In this document: piece by piece, positions 1 to 11,403 of the stretch
Numbering within the stretch: position 1 is the stretch's first letter
Layout: every line of letters starts with the position of its first letter
NCBI GenBank assembly: GCA_015680685.1
Contig: MNCI01011128.1
Span: 556,837 to 620,836, forward strand
Direction: 5' to 3'
Source of the DNA: Gnetum montanum
Taxonomy: Eukaryota; Streptophyta; Gnetopsida; Gnetales; Gnetaceae
DNA: 64,000 nt
Notes under the pieces: model-generated
Databases searched by the model: none
The model's input: only the letters and a program-made list of their open reading frames with translations
What the model was told of the DNA's origin: nothing
Position numbers and translations under genes: made by a program

Positions 1-1424
1 TCTCAATTTTCTCATCATCATTTGTTATTCTCATCACCACATCATCATCATCTCTCTTCATGTTCATCATTTTGTTCATCTCATTAATTATAATTATTCA
101 AATAATCTCATCAAGCTTCAACGGTATTTTTGAGTCCTTGCAACATTGATTCAAACTATTCAAATCAAAGAACATTTATCATCAATTTAATTTTTCTCTT
201 TTTTAACTATTCTTAAAAAGTTGAAAGGTCAAGTATATGAGATTGATTCAATCTCATTAAATTAAATCCATTTCTACAATTAAAATCCATTGAAGAATAA
301 AAGATGTCAAGGTGAATCTAGCAACACTAATTTTATTAAAAACCAAGTTGTCAAATTCAAATTATTAAAGAAAATCAGTTTGACCATATCTCATAGTCAT
401 TTTCTATGTAGAGTCAAACCAAGAGGTCATTATGATTTATGGTTCAAAAATTTTCAATTTTAACATCACCACAACCCATGATGTAGTTGTGTTGTATGAA
501 GTCCACGAAGAATCTACAACCCATGAGGGTTCTAACACTAACTTAGCTAAGGCTTTTCAAATTGACCATAATCTATGGTGAGGTTATATTTTACTAAATC
601 CAAATTAATTCTAGGTTTCTTAGTTACCACGACCTCATGGTAACTTCATGGTATCAAACTATAACGTGTTCTATTGTATCACAACTTGTGGTATTTCCTT
701 CTTCAAGACCACAACCCAAGTCATGGTGGTAGATCATGACTTGTGATCCACTCATAGTAAACAAAATTTTGAATCTTGATATCAAAAGGCCTCAACATTA
801 ATTCAAAACTACTTCAAGCTACTAACAAATTCCATCTTCAAAATGGTTTTAGCGTGCTCTTATATGGTACTCAAGGCTACCAAATCTTAATACTAGGCTA
901 TTTTGTAGGAAGTAAGCTTGGGGACTTCTTAAGATTTTGAGTTTTTGTAGTATTGTCTTTTCAAGTTTATTTCTTTATGGATGTTTTCTCTTCATTTATG
1001 TTAAGTTTCTTCATGTGTGTTTAAAGTCCAATGTGTTGTATTTTCAAGGTAGCATCCATAAGGATTTAATTAGTTAAATGCATTGGGATCAAATGTTATG
1101 ACACCACCATAAGTTAGATTTAGTTAATTAGGTCTACTATGGTGAACTTTGAAATTCAAGCAAGGGATACTAGCATGAGTATGATTCATCTTATTTTGTT
1201 AACCAATATGTAGATTTGATACCCATTTACTTATTTTAGGGTGTTTTCTTGGCTTGTAAAGTAAAGGTAAAATTTTAAGTTTCCTATTTAAAAAATTGGA
1301 TAAATTAAAGTTTATAGTGAACATATTCTTAAGATCTTTTGTACATAATAAAAATTTTAGTTTCCAATATTTTATTATTTAAATAACTGTAATCATTCAT
1401 ATATAATTTTCTATTTTAAATTCA
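1..1424. other. Gene-free AT-rich flank
   Basis: I see no coding region, RNA gene or element ends in this stretch. Around 470-740 short phrases resembling 'acaacccatg' and 'cctcatggta' recur, which suggests decayed repeat DNA, but I could not pair it with another copy in the window. Confidence 0.4.
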
Positions 1425-1429
1425 GTAAT

Positions 1430-1669
1430 TGTTAGTTATTAATCTTGCTTCTGTTACAAGAATCAGTTTAAGTTTAATGGGTTATCATGATGTAATTCTA
1501 ACCTCTAGGTTTAGTAGAAAAAGAATGGGAGTTTCATGGAGTTAGCCTATTATAAATAGGCCATTTGATAGTAGCTTTCATGTACCACATCAGAATAAAA
1601 TATTTTTGTTTCTCCTTATATCTACTTTATTCTTGCACATATTATTTTGTTCCACGTTAATTCTTATTA
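1430..1669 (+). repeat. 5' LTR of the copia element
   Basis: 240 bp, beginning TGTTAGTTATTAATC and ending TTCTTATTA, where the 3' LTR ends TTCTTATCA; the terminal CA has therefore mutated. A TATA-like 'ctattataaatagg' lies near 1548-1561 and 'aataaaat' near 1594, the expected promoter and polyadenylation region of a short copia LTR. Confidence 0.9.
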
Positions 1670-1670
1670 G

Positions 1671-1682
1671 TGGTATCAAAGA
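1671..1682 (+). promoter_or_regulatory. Primer-binding site of the copia element (tRNA-Met type)
   Basis: The sequence tggtatcaaaga begins one base after the LTR. It resembles the TGGTATCAGAGC complement of the 3' end of initiator tRNA-Met that plant copia elements commonly use. Confidence 0.75.
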
Positions 1683-1693
1683 TAGAAGTTCCA

Positions 1694-4600
1694 ATGAATA
1701 TCTCAACTCAAATTTCAATTCCTCTCTTGGATGGGCAAAATTACAATTGGTGGAGTGTCCAAATGAAGGTGCTTTTCAATTTCCATGAGCTGTTGGATGT
1801 TGTGGAAAATAGTATTGCTGATCTTGTAGCAAATGTAATCAACACACAAAAGAATGTCCACTATGAGAACAAGAAGAAAGATAAGAAGGCATTATATTTC
1901 ATTCATCAAGGGGTGAATGATGAAGTTTTTGAGAAGATTGTAGGAGCAACCACATCAAAGCAAGCTTGGGATACCTTGATGACATTGTACAAAGGTACGA
2001 ACAAAGTTAAGAAGGTAAGATTCCAAACTTTGAGACGTCAATATGAGCTCTTACAAATGGAGTCTTCCGAGACTATTGCTACTTATATTAGTCATGTTCT
2101 TGCTCTAACAAATCAAATGAAAACATATGGAGAGGAGTACAAAGAGCAAGCTAAAATGGAGAAGATTTTACAATCACTCACTTCCAGATTTGAGCATATC
2201 GTGATGGCGATAGAAGAAGCACATGATCTCTGTTTAATGACTGTCAAGGAATTATTTGGCATCCTGCAAGCCCATGAACAATGAATGAACAAGAAGAAAG
2301 TTAAGAAGCCAATTAAGCAAGCCTTTCAAGGCCAAGTTTGCATCAAAGGTGATCAAGGTGGTGAAATAAGCCAAAAGCATGGTGGTTCTTGTGTTAGAGG
2401 ATGAGGACATGGGGGCTACTACACTAGGAGTCATGGTGGTCATAACAAAAATCATGGAGTTGGAGGCAATGACCAAGAAAAATCAGATTCTGGTCATCAG
2501 TAAAATTCAAAAGGTTGTGGTTGTGGACATGGTAGAGGAAGGTATGACAAATCCAATGTTGTCTGTTATTCTTGTCATAGGTATGAACATTATTCAAATG
2601 AGTGTAGATACAAGGATAATGCTCAGAGGGCTCACTATGCACAAGAAGAAGAAGATGATGGCAACCATGCTTTCTTGACGGTCATTGCAACTAGTGAAGC
2701 ACCAAACTACCGTACATGGTTTCTTGACACTGGATGTACCAATCATATGTGTAGCAAAAAGGAGTTATTTGCTATTTTTGATGAATCCTTTCACACCAAA
2801 GTCAAATTTGCTGATGACAACACTATACCAATGATGAGAAAAGGACAAATCCTTTTCAACTTGAAGAATGGATATCATAAATATAGTTCTAATGTCTTCT
2901 ATGTACTAGGTATGAAGAGTAATTTGCTTGGTGTGGATCAACTGGTAGAAAAGGGGTATGCCATGAACCTTCATGGCAATCAACTCTCCATTTTTGACAA
3001 CAAAGGTACACTCATTCTCAAGGCCCCTTTGATGAAGAATCATATGATTCAAGTTGATATTTCTAGTGGTGTTTATAATTGTTTTAATGCCTTTATAAAT
3101 GATTAGCCTTGGTTGTGACACCTTTGCTTTGGACATTTAAAATTTTAGAGTTTAAAATTGCTTGCTAAAGAAAATATGGTGAAAGGTTTGCCCAATATTC
3201 ACCATCTAGAACAACTGTGTGAAGCTTGCATTCTTGGAAAGCATCATAGAATGCCATTTGTAGTAGAACAACGATGTACAACAAAACTACTAGAGATCAT
3301 TCATTCTGATGTATGTGTCCCAATGAACACATTGTCTAATGGAAATAATAGGCATTTCCTAACTTTTATTGATGATTTTACTTGGAAAATTTGGGTCTAT
3401 ATTTTGAAAAGAAAGTTTGAAGTTTTTGATTTCTTTAAGAAGTTCAAGGTGTGTGTTAAAAGGCAAAGTGGCTATCTTGTTAAAGTTTTGCGAACTGATG
3501 GTGGAGGTGAATACACTTCCAATAAATTTAATGCATGTTGAGAAGAACAGGGAATAAAGCATCAAGTCACTTTTCCCTACACCTCACAACACAACGAAGT
3601 AGCCAAAAGGAAGAACAAAACTATAATGAACATGGTGAGGAGCATGCTAAAGGTGAAAGGAATGCCTAATACATTTTGGGATGAAGCTGTCTCATGTTCT
3701 GTTTGCTTGTTAAATAGGTCTCCAACAAGGAGTGTGCAAAATATCATCCCTGTAGAAGCATGGTTTGGTTTCAAGCTGAGCATGAAACATCTTAGAGTGT
3801 TTGGTGCTATTTCTTATGCTCATGTTCTAGCAAATATGAGAACAAAGCTAGATAATTGAGTAAAGAAGACTATCCTTGTAGGCTACAAGCACGAGGAATA
3901 CAAGTTGTTCAATCTTGTAACAAAGAAGGTGATTATCAGCCGAGATGTGACATTTGTCGAAGAAGAGGCTTGAAAATGGGATGTTGATTCACACAAAGAC
4001 TCCCAAATGTAACAAATCTATATCCTTGAAGAGGAAGCTGTAGCTCCTACCACAAATGAAGCTACATCAATATTTTCTCAAGAAAGTTCCACTCCACAAG
4101 CTCTAGTAGAATTAGGAAGGCCAAGGCAGCAGCGCCAACAATCAGTACGCCTACAGGACTATGAGGTAACTCTTGATGATGAAGTTGATGATGATGGAGA
4201 ATTGGTACACTTTGCCTTCTTTGCAGATAGTGAACCTGTGACATTCCAAGAGGCAATTTAAGATCCTAAATGGGTGAATGTCATGAATGAGGAGATCAAA
4301 GCAATTGAAAGAAACAATACGTGGAAACTCACTAACATCGCACATGGTCACAAAGCAATTGATGTAAAGTGGATTTTCAAGACAAAGGTGAAGTCAAATG
4401 GTGAGGTGGAGAGACACAAAGAAAGATTGATGGCAAAGGGATTTGAGCAAAGGCCTGGCTATGACTACCAAGAGGTTTTCTCTCTTGTTGCTTGAATTGA
4501 AATAATTAAACTTCTTATTGCATTAGCTACCCAGAAGAAGTGGAAAATCCATAAAATGCATGTGAAGTTATCCTTTCTAAGTGGCCCACTTGAAGAGGAG

Positions 4601-5540
4601 GTTTTTTTCAAGCAACCACTTGGATTCATGACGAAGGGAGGTGAAGATAAGGTGTACATATTGAAGAAAGCATTGTATGGTCTCAAACAAGTATCATGAG
4701 CATGGAATAGGTGCATTGACTCTTTCCTCCATAACACTGGTTTCCAAAAATGCCCATCTGAACATGCTTTATAAGTGAAGAATAAAGATTCTAGTGATAT
4801 ATTATTTCTGTGTCTTTATGTTGATGATCTAATATTCATAGGCAATAAAATCAGAATGATTGAAGATTTCAAGAAGTTCATGATGCATGAGTTCGAAATG
4901 ATAGATCTTGGCCTCATGTAATATTTCCTTGGCATTGAAGTAGTTCAGAGAGAAGATGGGAATTTTATTTGTCAAAAGATGTATGCTATTAAACTCTTGA
5001 AGAAGTTTCATATGTAAGATTGTAATCCTGTGAGAACTCCTATGGATGTTGGCACAAAATTATAAAATAATGGAGAAGGGGCACTTGTTGATTCAACTTA
5101 TTTCAAGCAAATTCTATGGATTTTGAGATACCTCACATGCACAAGGTCGGACATCTCTTATGATGTTGGTTTGATTAGTAGGTTTTTGGAATCTCCTCGT
5201 CAACCTCATATGTAGGTGGCCAAAAGAATCCTTTGGTACCTAAAGGGAACCTATGATCATGGTTTATTCTATTTCTCATTTAATAATTGTGCTCTTATAA
5301 GGTATTCTGATAGTGATTGGGGTGGAGATTTAGATGACAAGAAAAACACTTCTGGTTATTGTTTTAATTTTGGTGCTATAGCTTGTTCTTGGTCATCAAG
5401 AAAGTAATCCATACCTGCACTTTCAACTTGTAAGGCAGAATATGTTGTTGTAGCTTCAAGTGCATGTCAAGCAATATGGTTAAGCAATGTGATGAGCCAA
5501 ATCCATGCTCCAATCAAGAGGCCAATGAAGATCTTTATTG
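1694..5540 (+). pseudogene. Copia gag-pol polyprotein, one frame with nonsense codons only
   Basis: All recognisable domains lie in one frame starting at ATG 1694; I found no frameshift over 3.8 kb. In order: gag (1694 to about 2540) with an N-terminal LLDGQNYNWW motif; a CX2CX4HX4C zinc knuckle CYSCHRYEHYSNEC (2563-2604); aspartic protease with FLDTG (Asp codon 2726); pre-integrase [12 protein letters not shown] (about 3217); integrase core with HSDVC, FIDDFTW and [10 protein letters not shown] with KWIFKTK (about 4369) and YVDD (4817-4828); RNase H with YSDSDWGGD and KAEY (5216 to about 5500). The catalytic motifs survive, but about twenty in-frame stops kill it. Most stops sit where family members have Gln, Arg or Trp. 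The reading breaks off at KIFIE (about 5540), where the viral insert begins, and resumes near 11403. Confidence 0.92.
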
Positions 5541-5551
5541 AGATATTTAAG

Positions 5552-5788
5552 GCACCCTAAGAGGCATTTTGGGTTGAGATATCTAAGGTGAAGTGCATAG
5601 CTCTCTCAAAGCATTCCAGCTCGAAGTATCCCTTAGGTCTTTGTTGTAATCTTCCCAGCTTCCCTACTACGTCTTGCAATAAAGAGTTGTGCTTGCTTAT
5701 GGTGGGGTAATGTTATTAGTATTTCCCTTCTGAACCTCTGATAAGTCACCAACGTGAGAGAAAGAGTGAAAAGTGTGAGCCTGGGCAA
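5552..5788 (+). repeat. Left terminal direct repeat of the pararetrovirus
   Basis: 237 bp, starting gcaccctaagaggc and ending ctgggcaa, matching 11175-11403 along its length with scattered mismatches and one 8-base length difference near 5650. It contains 'gcaataaagagttg' (about 5677), a likely polyadenylation signal. It lies immediately before the primer-binding site, where the R/U5 part of an LTR would be. Confidence 0.85.
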
Positions 5789-5791
5789 GGA

Positions 5792-5808
5792 TTGTTATCG
5801 GAGTCATG
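5792..5808 (+). promoter_or_regulatory. Decayed viral primer-binding site (tRNA-Met)
   Basis: tgttatcggagtca matches 11 of 14 bases of the standard tRNA-Met primer-site consensus used by caulimovirids. It begins within four bases of the end of the left direct repeat, which supports the LTR-like reading of that repeat. Confidence 0.6.
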
Positions 5809-5952
5809 TTCTCATGCTCATGAATTCATTGCTAGTTTTGTTTGCAAATGCTATTCCTACGTAGATTGTCGATAGTAAGATGCACAATAAGGACCCAGGG
5901 AGAGGTCTAAAAGTCATGCAATGAGGCAACATCAAATGCTACTACAATGACC

Positions 5953-7815
5953 ATGGCATCCTCTTCACATAACCTTTCAGGTTCCTCTCATGCTTTTTCT
6001 TATGTTCAGCATTTATCTTAGTTCTATCAATCTCCAATAACAGCCACACTTCCTCCTGTTCCCAAATAGAAGGATATTTACTCTAGCAAGTTGATTGCGT
6101 TTACACAGAGTCTAAGCTATATGCATATCTTTGGATGTGTTATTCACATCTCTAGTTTTGGCTTACGACCCATAGCTTTGCAAGTTTTTTCATGGGGGGA
6201 GGTAGATAGGTGGATTGATGAAGGTTATAAGTATGTTCACATAACTGAAATTGACATACACATCCACCCTCATTTCAACTACAAACTCCAATGTCCATAC
6301 TGGATTGCTTTGATTGATCGTCGATTCAATAATTGTAACAATGCAATCATCACCCAAGCCAAAGGATGACTAGAAATTAATGCTTTAGTCGTCACTTTCC
6401 CAAATTTTACATTATCTTTGTTTGATCCAAATTTATTTTCTAGTTTAATGTTGACTGCTTATATTCCATTAGAAATGGCTCCAGATAGCATTTATGTGAC
6501 TATAGGAACTAGGTTAGTCTTTAAGTTATTTGATATCACTTGCATCAAAACATTGCTACCATTAGGCCAAGAGGCAACCCATGTTGGCACAACAAATTTG
6601 GAATATGGTGCTAGGATTAATATTGAGGATTTGCTGATACACACAAAGTACCCTGATCTAACAGATCTTCAAGAAGAATGCTATGAATATTTAGTACCTA
6701 AGAAATGTAGGTATAATGTACATTTGAAACCCTTATTAGTTACAGAAGAAGATCGTCTCCAATCTAGAAGATCTAGATCTAGGAAAAAAGTCATAAAATT
6801 ATTTGAGAAATCTTTAGATCTAGTAATACCAAAACCTCAGCCTCCTATGCCTTTGCCGCCTCTAATGATATTTCCTGTCGAAAAGACAAAAATGTCAAAA
6901 CAAGAAATCAAAGACAAAATCAAAGTTGCTGAGAAAATGAAAAAACTATTCAAGGAATTAAATATTTCCACAGATGTAGAAAAAGTGTTAGGGCCTATCC
7001 CTACTTTACCAAAAGGAAAAGCTAAGATAACTAAGGAAGGGCCTTCTGATGAGACATCCTCAAAAACTATTGAAATAGACACGTTAGTAGGTGAAATATC
7101 TCATACTCCAACTATTGATACATTGTGTCTCCACACTAAAGTCAAAAGGCATGATAAGCATTACCACTGTATGGAATGTGATGCCCTACTCAAGATAAAT
7201 ATGAATGAGGAAGAAAAAAAGATTTCAGAGGAAGATAAAGCCCCTATAGAAGCAATATATGTTATTCCTTGGAAAAAGCGTGTGATAGCACCAATAGAAA
7301 CAATACAGCTCCAAAAATGGGCAAACCAATGTATATTAAATATAGAAGGTATTACGCATAGGATAGAATAAGATACACAAAAACTAGCAGAAACTAGTAA
7401 CAATCATAGTAATTCTTTGGAATGTTTAAGATCAGTTCTAAAGCAAGCCCACTAGGTATGGGTTCCAAAGCAAAGACAACCAACCAATAGTTCAAAAACT
7501 CAAACAATGATCCCTCTTAGTTTTGCTAGCTCTCCTCCTTCTACAGGAAAGTCACATAAAGCTAGATTGAGACACAAAGAAAAGGAAAGAAAGGGAAAAG
7601 AAAAACTGGTTAGTGCCAATACCCAACATTCTGACACAAAAGCTGAAGGAGAGAAAGAAGCTTCACTAGATAGTGAAGAAGAATTCTTGGTAAAACAAAT
7701 TGGTGGAAGCACTTCATTTGAAAATTCTTTAGACCTCTCTGCTATCCAAACTAGGAAATTTGTAGATAAATCTCCAATGTTCTCCATGAACAATAAGAAT
7801 ATGAAAGGTAGATAA
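5953..7815 (+). pseudogene. Pararetrovirus polyprotein, N-terminal part with movement protein
   Basis: One frame from ATG 5953 (context ccATGGc) to the stop at 7813, interrupted by in-frame stops including those at 6367 and 7369. The longest clean piece, 6418-7371, is 317 codons. Residues read from about 6230 to 6480 carry the pattern of the caulimovirid movement (30K) domain: an IHIHPHFNY strand, then ALIDRRF, then VVTFPNFTLSLFDPNLF. After it comes a lysine- and proline-rich linker, and at about 7130-7200 a His/Cys cluster (HDKHYHCMEC). The last part (7507-7815) is a highly charged Lys/Glu stretch that probably leads into the coat region. In a virus this protein enlarges plasmodesmata for cell-to-cell spread; here it is a dead copy. 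I chose 5953 because it is in frame, has a favourable context and is the first such ATG after the primer site. Confidence 0.75.
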
Positions 7816-8600
7816 GAAACTATAGATGCAATTCAAAGTTATTTGTCAATACAAATCTTGCTTGAGAAAAAAGATTCCCAAATGGCTATTTGGAACACTA
7901 CATACAATTTTAGAGGCATTTTACTTTGATGGTGGCATCATATTCCTAATGCTATCAAATGAAAGTTAATAAATGCTCCTCAATGCCATTATTAAGGAGT
8001 TTATAGGAGTTAAAAAGAAAGTATGGATAATGTTTATCAAGATCATTATTACAAAGTAAGATTACATTACTTACAAGATCTACCTAGATTTTTAAATGAC
8101 ATGGAAGAATTATATTACAATGGAAATTGACACATGAGGTAGGTGCTAAAGAGCGTTTAACAGGTTGCTTACCTCAACCATTCTACAACAAGTATCTTGC
8201 AAAATTAAAATGTCAAAACCTAGTATTAATAGAAATGAGCTTCGGTGCAATACAACAATTTTTCATCGACATTAACAGACAAATATGTTATGACCAATAA
8301 GCTCAATGAAAAATTAGAGAATTAACTAGTAAAATAGGTAAATCGTTGTGTTTACAATTGTGTCATGAGGACAAATATCTAAAGTTATCCTATTGTCAAG
8401 ATTTAAGACCACAATAAAAATTTAGATGTGGACCACAGAAACAATGGCGACAGAAATATAGATCTATACCTATCCAACCATCTAAGAAGTTTAAAAGAAT
8501 GTTGAAATGAAATTTTAAGAAAGCCCAAAGCAACCAAATCAAATGTTTCCTCTGTAAAGGAAATCATTTTTCCCGATAATGTCCTAAGAAGGATCAGTAT
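7816..8600 (+). pseudogene. Pararetrovirus coat-protein region with zinc knuckle
   Basis: Badly broken coding DNA. Short readable pieces include LHYLQDLPRFLNDMEELYY (about 8060-8120). The best landmark is CFLCKGNHFSR-stop-C at 8544-8582, a retroviral-type zinc knuckle followed by a basic PKK. The spacing is CX2CX3HX4C, one residue shorter than the usual CX2CX4HX4C. The stop within it is TAA where CAA would read through. Such knuckles sit at the C-terminal end of caulimovirid coat proteins and bind the pregenomic RNA. The reading frame differs from that of the movement region, so a frameshift lies between them. Confidence 0.6.
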
Positions 8601-9413
8601 CCTAACAAGGTTAATTTCCTAAATAATCATAACCTTTCTAAACAATACTTTGAGTATACATCTGATCCTGACGTCCCTTTTGCACATGGTGACATTTTAT
8701 TACATTCTTCTGACTATTATACTTATGGTAATAGTGGTGTTCTCTCACCCTCTGACACGTCTCCTATGGAGGATGCTCCTTTTCTCGAGGAGGGGGGGGG
8801 GGGGGATTTGTCAGATGATGATGTTATTTATTATGCAAATATTAATTGTGCATCCTCATCTTGATCATCTAGATCTCATCATCATCATAATCGAAAGCGA
8901 AAACTGCCAACTTTAGATAATGATCCCATGTATATAGGTTTAATAGATTAGTTATATAAGTTAGAGAAAAAACTTAAGAAAATACCACTTGAAGATATTC
9001 ATCAATATATTGCTACACAAAAATAGGTGCAACAAAAGAAAGAAGAAATTCAGTTGTACAAAAGATAGTTTATAGCTCACTATATAGATGCTTAACCTAT
9101 ACCCTCTTCAACAGAAGAACAAGAAGAGTTAGAAAAACTCTTAGAACAAGAGAGTATAGATAGAGGAAAACATGAAGTAGTATTTGTATCAAGTGAAGAA
9201 ACAGATACAGAAGCAAAAACAAAAAGAGAAGTCCATAAGATAAAAGAGTTGTCCACATATCCACCTCTAGATTTAGATAGATCAATTTGGAGACAACATA
9301 GGATTAGGCAATTGCAAACATTTGTCCAATGGGCTACTCATGAGATGGAACTCCTACAGTAAAAAGAAAATAGTGAGAAGAGAAAGCAATATAAAGATGA
9401 AACAAACTCTATA
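8601..9413 (+). other. Pararetrovirus linker, acidic, with a 14-base G run
   Basis: Sequence between coat region and protease. It reads mostly as an acidic, Glu-rich linker with several stops. A homopolymer of 14 G lies at 8792-8805 and will shift any reading frame across it; its length may also be a sequencing uncertainty. Confidence 0.5.
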
Positions 9414-9620
9414 ATGCCAATTCAAGTGATGAACAAAAACATAGAAGTAAAATCCCATTTACCTATATGTACCTTTATAATTAAGTTACTAGGTTACAAA
9501 GCATACTTGATAGACACACTTATAAATAGTGGCGCAAAGATTTCTTTAGCAAGAAAAAATATTATTCTAACAGAATTATGGGCAGATAGAGAAAAGATGT
9601 ATGTCACAGTCAACACATAG
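9414..9620 (+). pseudogene. Pararetrovirus aspartic protease fragment
   Basis: 68 codons with the retropepsin N-terminal pattern: a strand (KAYLIDTLI), then the active-site turn, then AKISLARK, and a following ELW as in petuvirus-like proteases. The active-site Asp is replaced: the codons at 9525-9533 read Asn-Ser-Gly where the family has Asp-Thr/Ser-Gly. Retropepsins need this Asp, so the protease would be inactive even without its stops. Downstream, about 9620-9830, the rest of the fold is still legible (LPSYDLLIGTNNL), again with stops. Confidence 0.65.
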
Positions 9621-10043
9621 AAAAAAGCTATCAAACAAAAGGTGACATTTCCTATTCTTACCCCTTCTGGACAAAAGATAAATATTGTAGTACAACAATT
9701 AGATTTACCTTCCTATGATTTACTCATTGGAACCAATAACCTTAGCATATTAGAACCATACACAATAACGTCCACAGAAGTTAGGCTCAACTAGGAACGA
9801 TTTTCTAGGAAGCAAACATACTATAGTAGGTATCCCTTAAGTTAAGCAAAATAAAAACCTCAAAACCACCAATGGGTAGTGAATCAAGTAGCTTTGCTAG
9901 ATAATAAATTTCAAGAAATAAAACAAAAATTATTAACTCTAGCAAATGATGATCCAACTTATTTTAGACATAAGAAAGAACATTGGTGTCACATTAATCT
10001 ATAAGATAATATCAAAATAAAAGCCAAGGCACATCATATTGAG

Positions 10044-10720
10044 ATGTCTCCAACTTTACAAAAAGAGTGTAATGAAGAAATCCAGCAACTGCTTACAAAA
10101 GGCTTAATCCAACCTAATACAAGTATGTTTACTTGTGCTGCCTTTTATGTAAACAAATGTGTTGAATTAGTGCGAGGTAAGAAAAGGTTGGTAGTAAATT
10201 ATAAATCCTTAAATGATCTTATTAAAGTAGTACAAAACATCTCATACCAAATAAAGATGATCTATTCCAAAGACTCCTTCATACTAACATCTATTCAAAG
10301 TTTGATTTAAAATTAGGGTTTAGGAAAATACAAGTGTACCCTGAGGATAGATGGAAAACAACATTCACTGTGCCAGGAGGTTTGTATGAGTGGAAGTCTT
10401 ACCATTTGATATCAAGACGACACCATCTATTTTCCAACAACAAATGGATCATATCTTTCACTAATTTTTGTTTATAATGGTTTATATAGATGACATACTT
10501 ATTATGAGCAAGAATCCATAAGAACACTTAACTCACCTTCAACAATTCTATGATATTGTTGATCAATTATCTCCCACTAAAATGATTATTACTCAACCCT
10601 GCATTAAGTTTTTAGGATTAGAAATAGAAAGTGGAAAGAATTCACTCCAAAATCATATCTTAGAATCTATTAAGAATTTCCCTAATGATATTAGAGATAA
10701 AACACAATTGTAATGATTTC
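10044..10720 (+). pseudogene. Pararetrovirus reverse transcriptase
   Basis: RT begins with ECNEEIQQLLTKGLIQP and KKRLVVNYKSLND, the fingers and palm start of caulimovirid RTs. A frame change near 10290 leads to FDLKLGFRKIQV and a second near 10400 to the catalytic YIDD (10483-10494), followed by IKFLGLEIESGKNSLQ. The YIDD box is preserved although the reading frame is broken at least twice. This enzyme copies viral RNA into DNA; this copy cannot be translated as one protein. Confidence 0.8.
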
Positions 10721-10728
10721 TCAGTTGT

Positions 10729-11139
10729 GTGAATTATGTTTCAGGTTTTTACAAAGACTTGGCAAAAGATAGGAAGATACTCAATGAACAACTTGGTAAG
10801 AATCCAAGACCATGGACTCCTCAACATACTGCCATAGTCAAGGAAATCAAAGAAAGATGTAGTGCTCTCCCAAAGCTCCGCCTACCAATGAATGGAACTC
10901 TTATACTCGAAATAGATGCATCATACAAATTCTAGGGAGCCACTCTTAAAGAGGATTTGGAGAGATCTATGCACGTATGCCCTTATGTGTCAAGAAAATT
11001 TGCACCCAATCAACTCAATTATCATAACACACATAAAGAATTATTAGCAATTGTAAAAGGCATAGAGAAATTTAGATTAGTCCTCCAGGAAACAAAATTT
11101 ATTCTAAGGAGTGAGTCACTCAGCACTATGTATGGTTGA
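10729..11139 (+). pseudogene. Pararetrovirus RNase H
   Basis: Follows RT as in all caulimovirids. Readable landmarks are PRPWTPQHTAIVKEIK (connection), LILEIDASYKF (first catalytic Asp retained), SRKFAPNQLNYHNTHKELLAIV (catalytic Glu retained) and FILRSES, where an Asp of the family's third position is not evident. One in-frame stop (TAG, 10933) splits it. Nothing resembling an integrase follows; the sequence runs into the right direct repeat within 40 bases. Confidence 0.78.
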
Positions 11140-11174
11140 GAAGCTTTACCTTTTCCTATGTAAGGTCTTAGTTT

Positions 11175-11403
11175 GCACCTTAAGAGGCATTCCGGGTTGA
11201 GATATTTGAGGTGAAGTGCATAGGTCTTTCAAAGCATTCCAACTCGAAGCATTCGTTAGGTCTTTGTTGTAAGCTTCCCTGCTACGTCTTGCAATAAAGA
11301 GTTGTGCTTGCATATTGTGGTGTAATGTTGTTAATATTTCCCTTTTGAACCTTTGATAAGTTGCCAATGTGAGAGAAAGAGTGAAAAGTGTGAGCTTGTG
11401 CAA
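11175..11403 (+). repeat. Right terminal direct repeat of the pararetrovirus
   Basis: 229 bp matching 5552-5788, including the 'gcaataaagagttg' block (about 11290). Copia coding sequence resumes directly at its end, so this repeat is the right edge of the insertion. Confidence 0.85.

Larger units (their letters stand above)
5542..11403 (+). mobile_element. Endogenous pararetrovirus (Caulimoviridae-like), degenerate, with LTR-like terminal repeats
   Basis: The gene order is movement protein, coat region with zinc knuckle, aspartic protease, RT, RNase H, with no integrase. A 30K-type movement domain followed by RT and RNase H marks a caulimovirid rather than an ordinary retrotransposon; the order fits petuvirus-like viruses and the endogenous groups known from plant genomes. 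The copy is about 5.9 kb including both terminal repeats, shorter than the 7-8 kb of most caulimovirids. It carries many stops, at least two frame changes and a lost protease Asp, so it is not functional. It interrupts the copia RNase H sequence, so it is younger than that element. Assignment to a genus is not possible by eye. Confidence 0.85.

Noticed and set aside
1-1424. An LTR or gene before the copia element
   Set aside because: Only loose internal repetition; no partner copy, termini or coding pattern.
6418-7371. 317-codon clean frame as a host gene
   Set aside because: It continues in frame with the movement domain upstream and the charged viral region downstream, and lies between the viral repeats.
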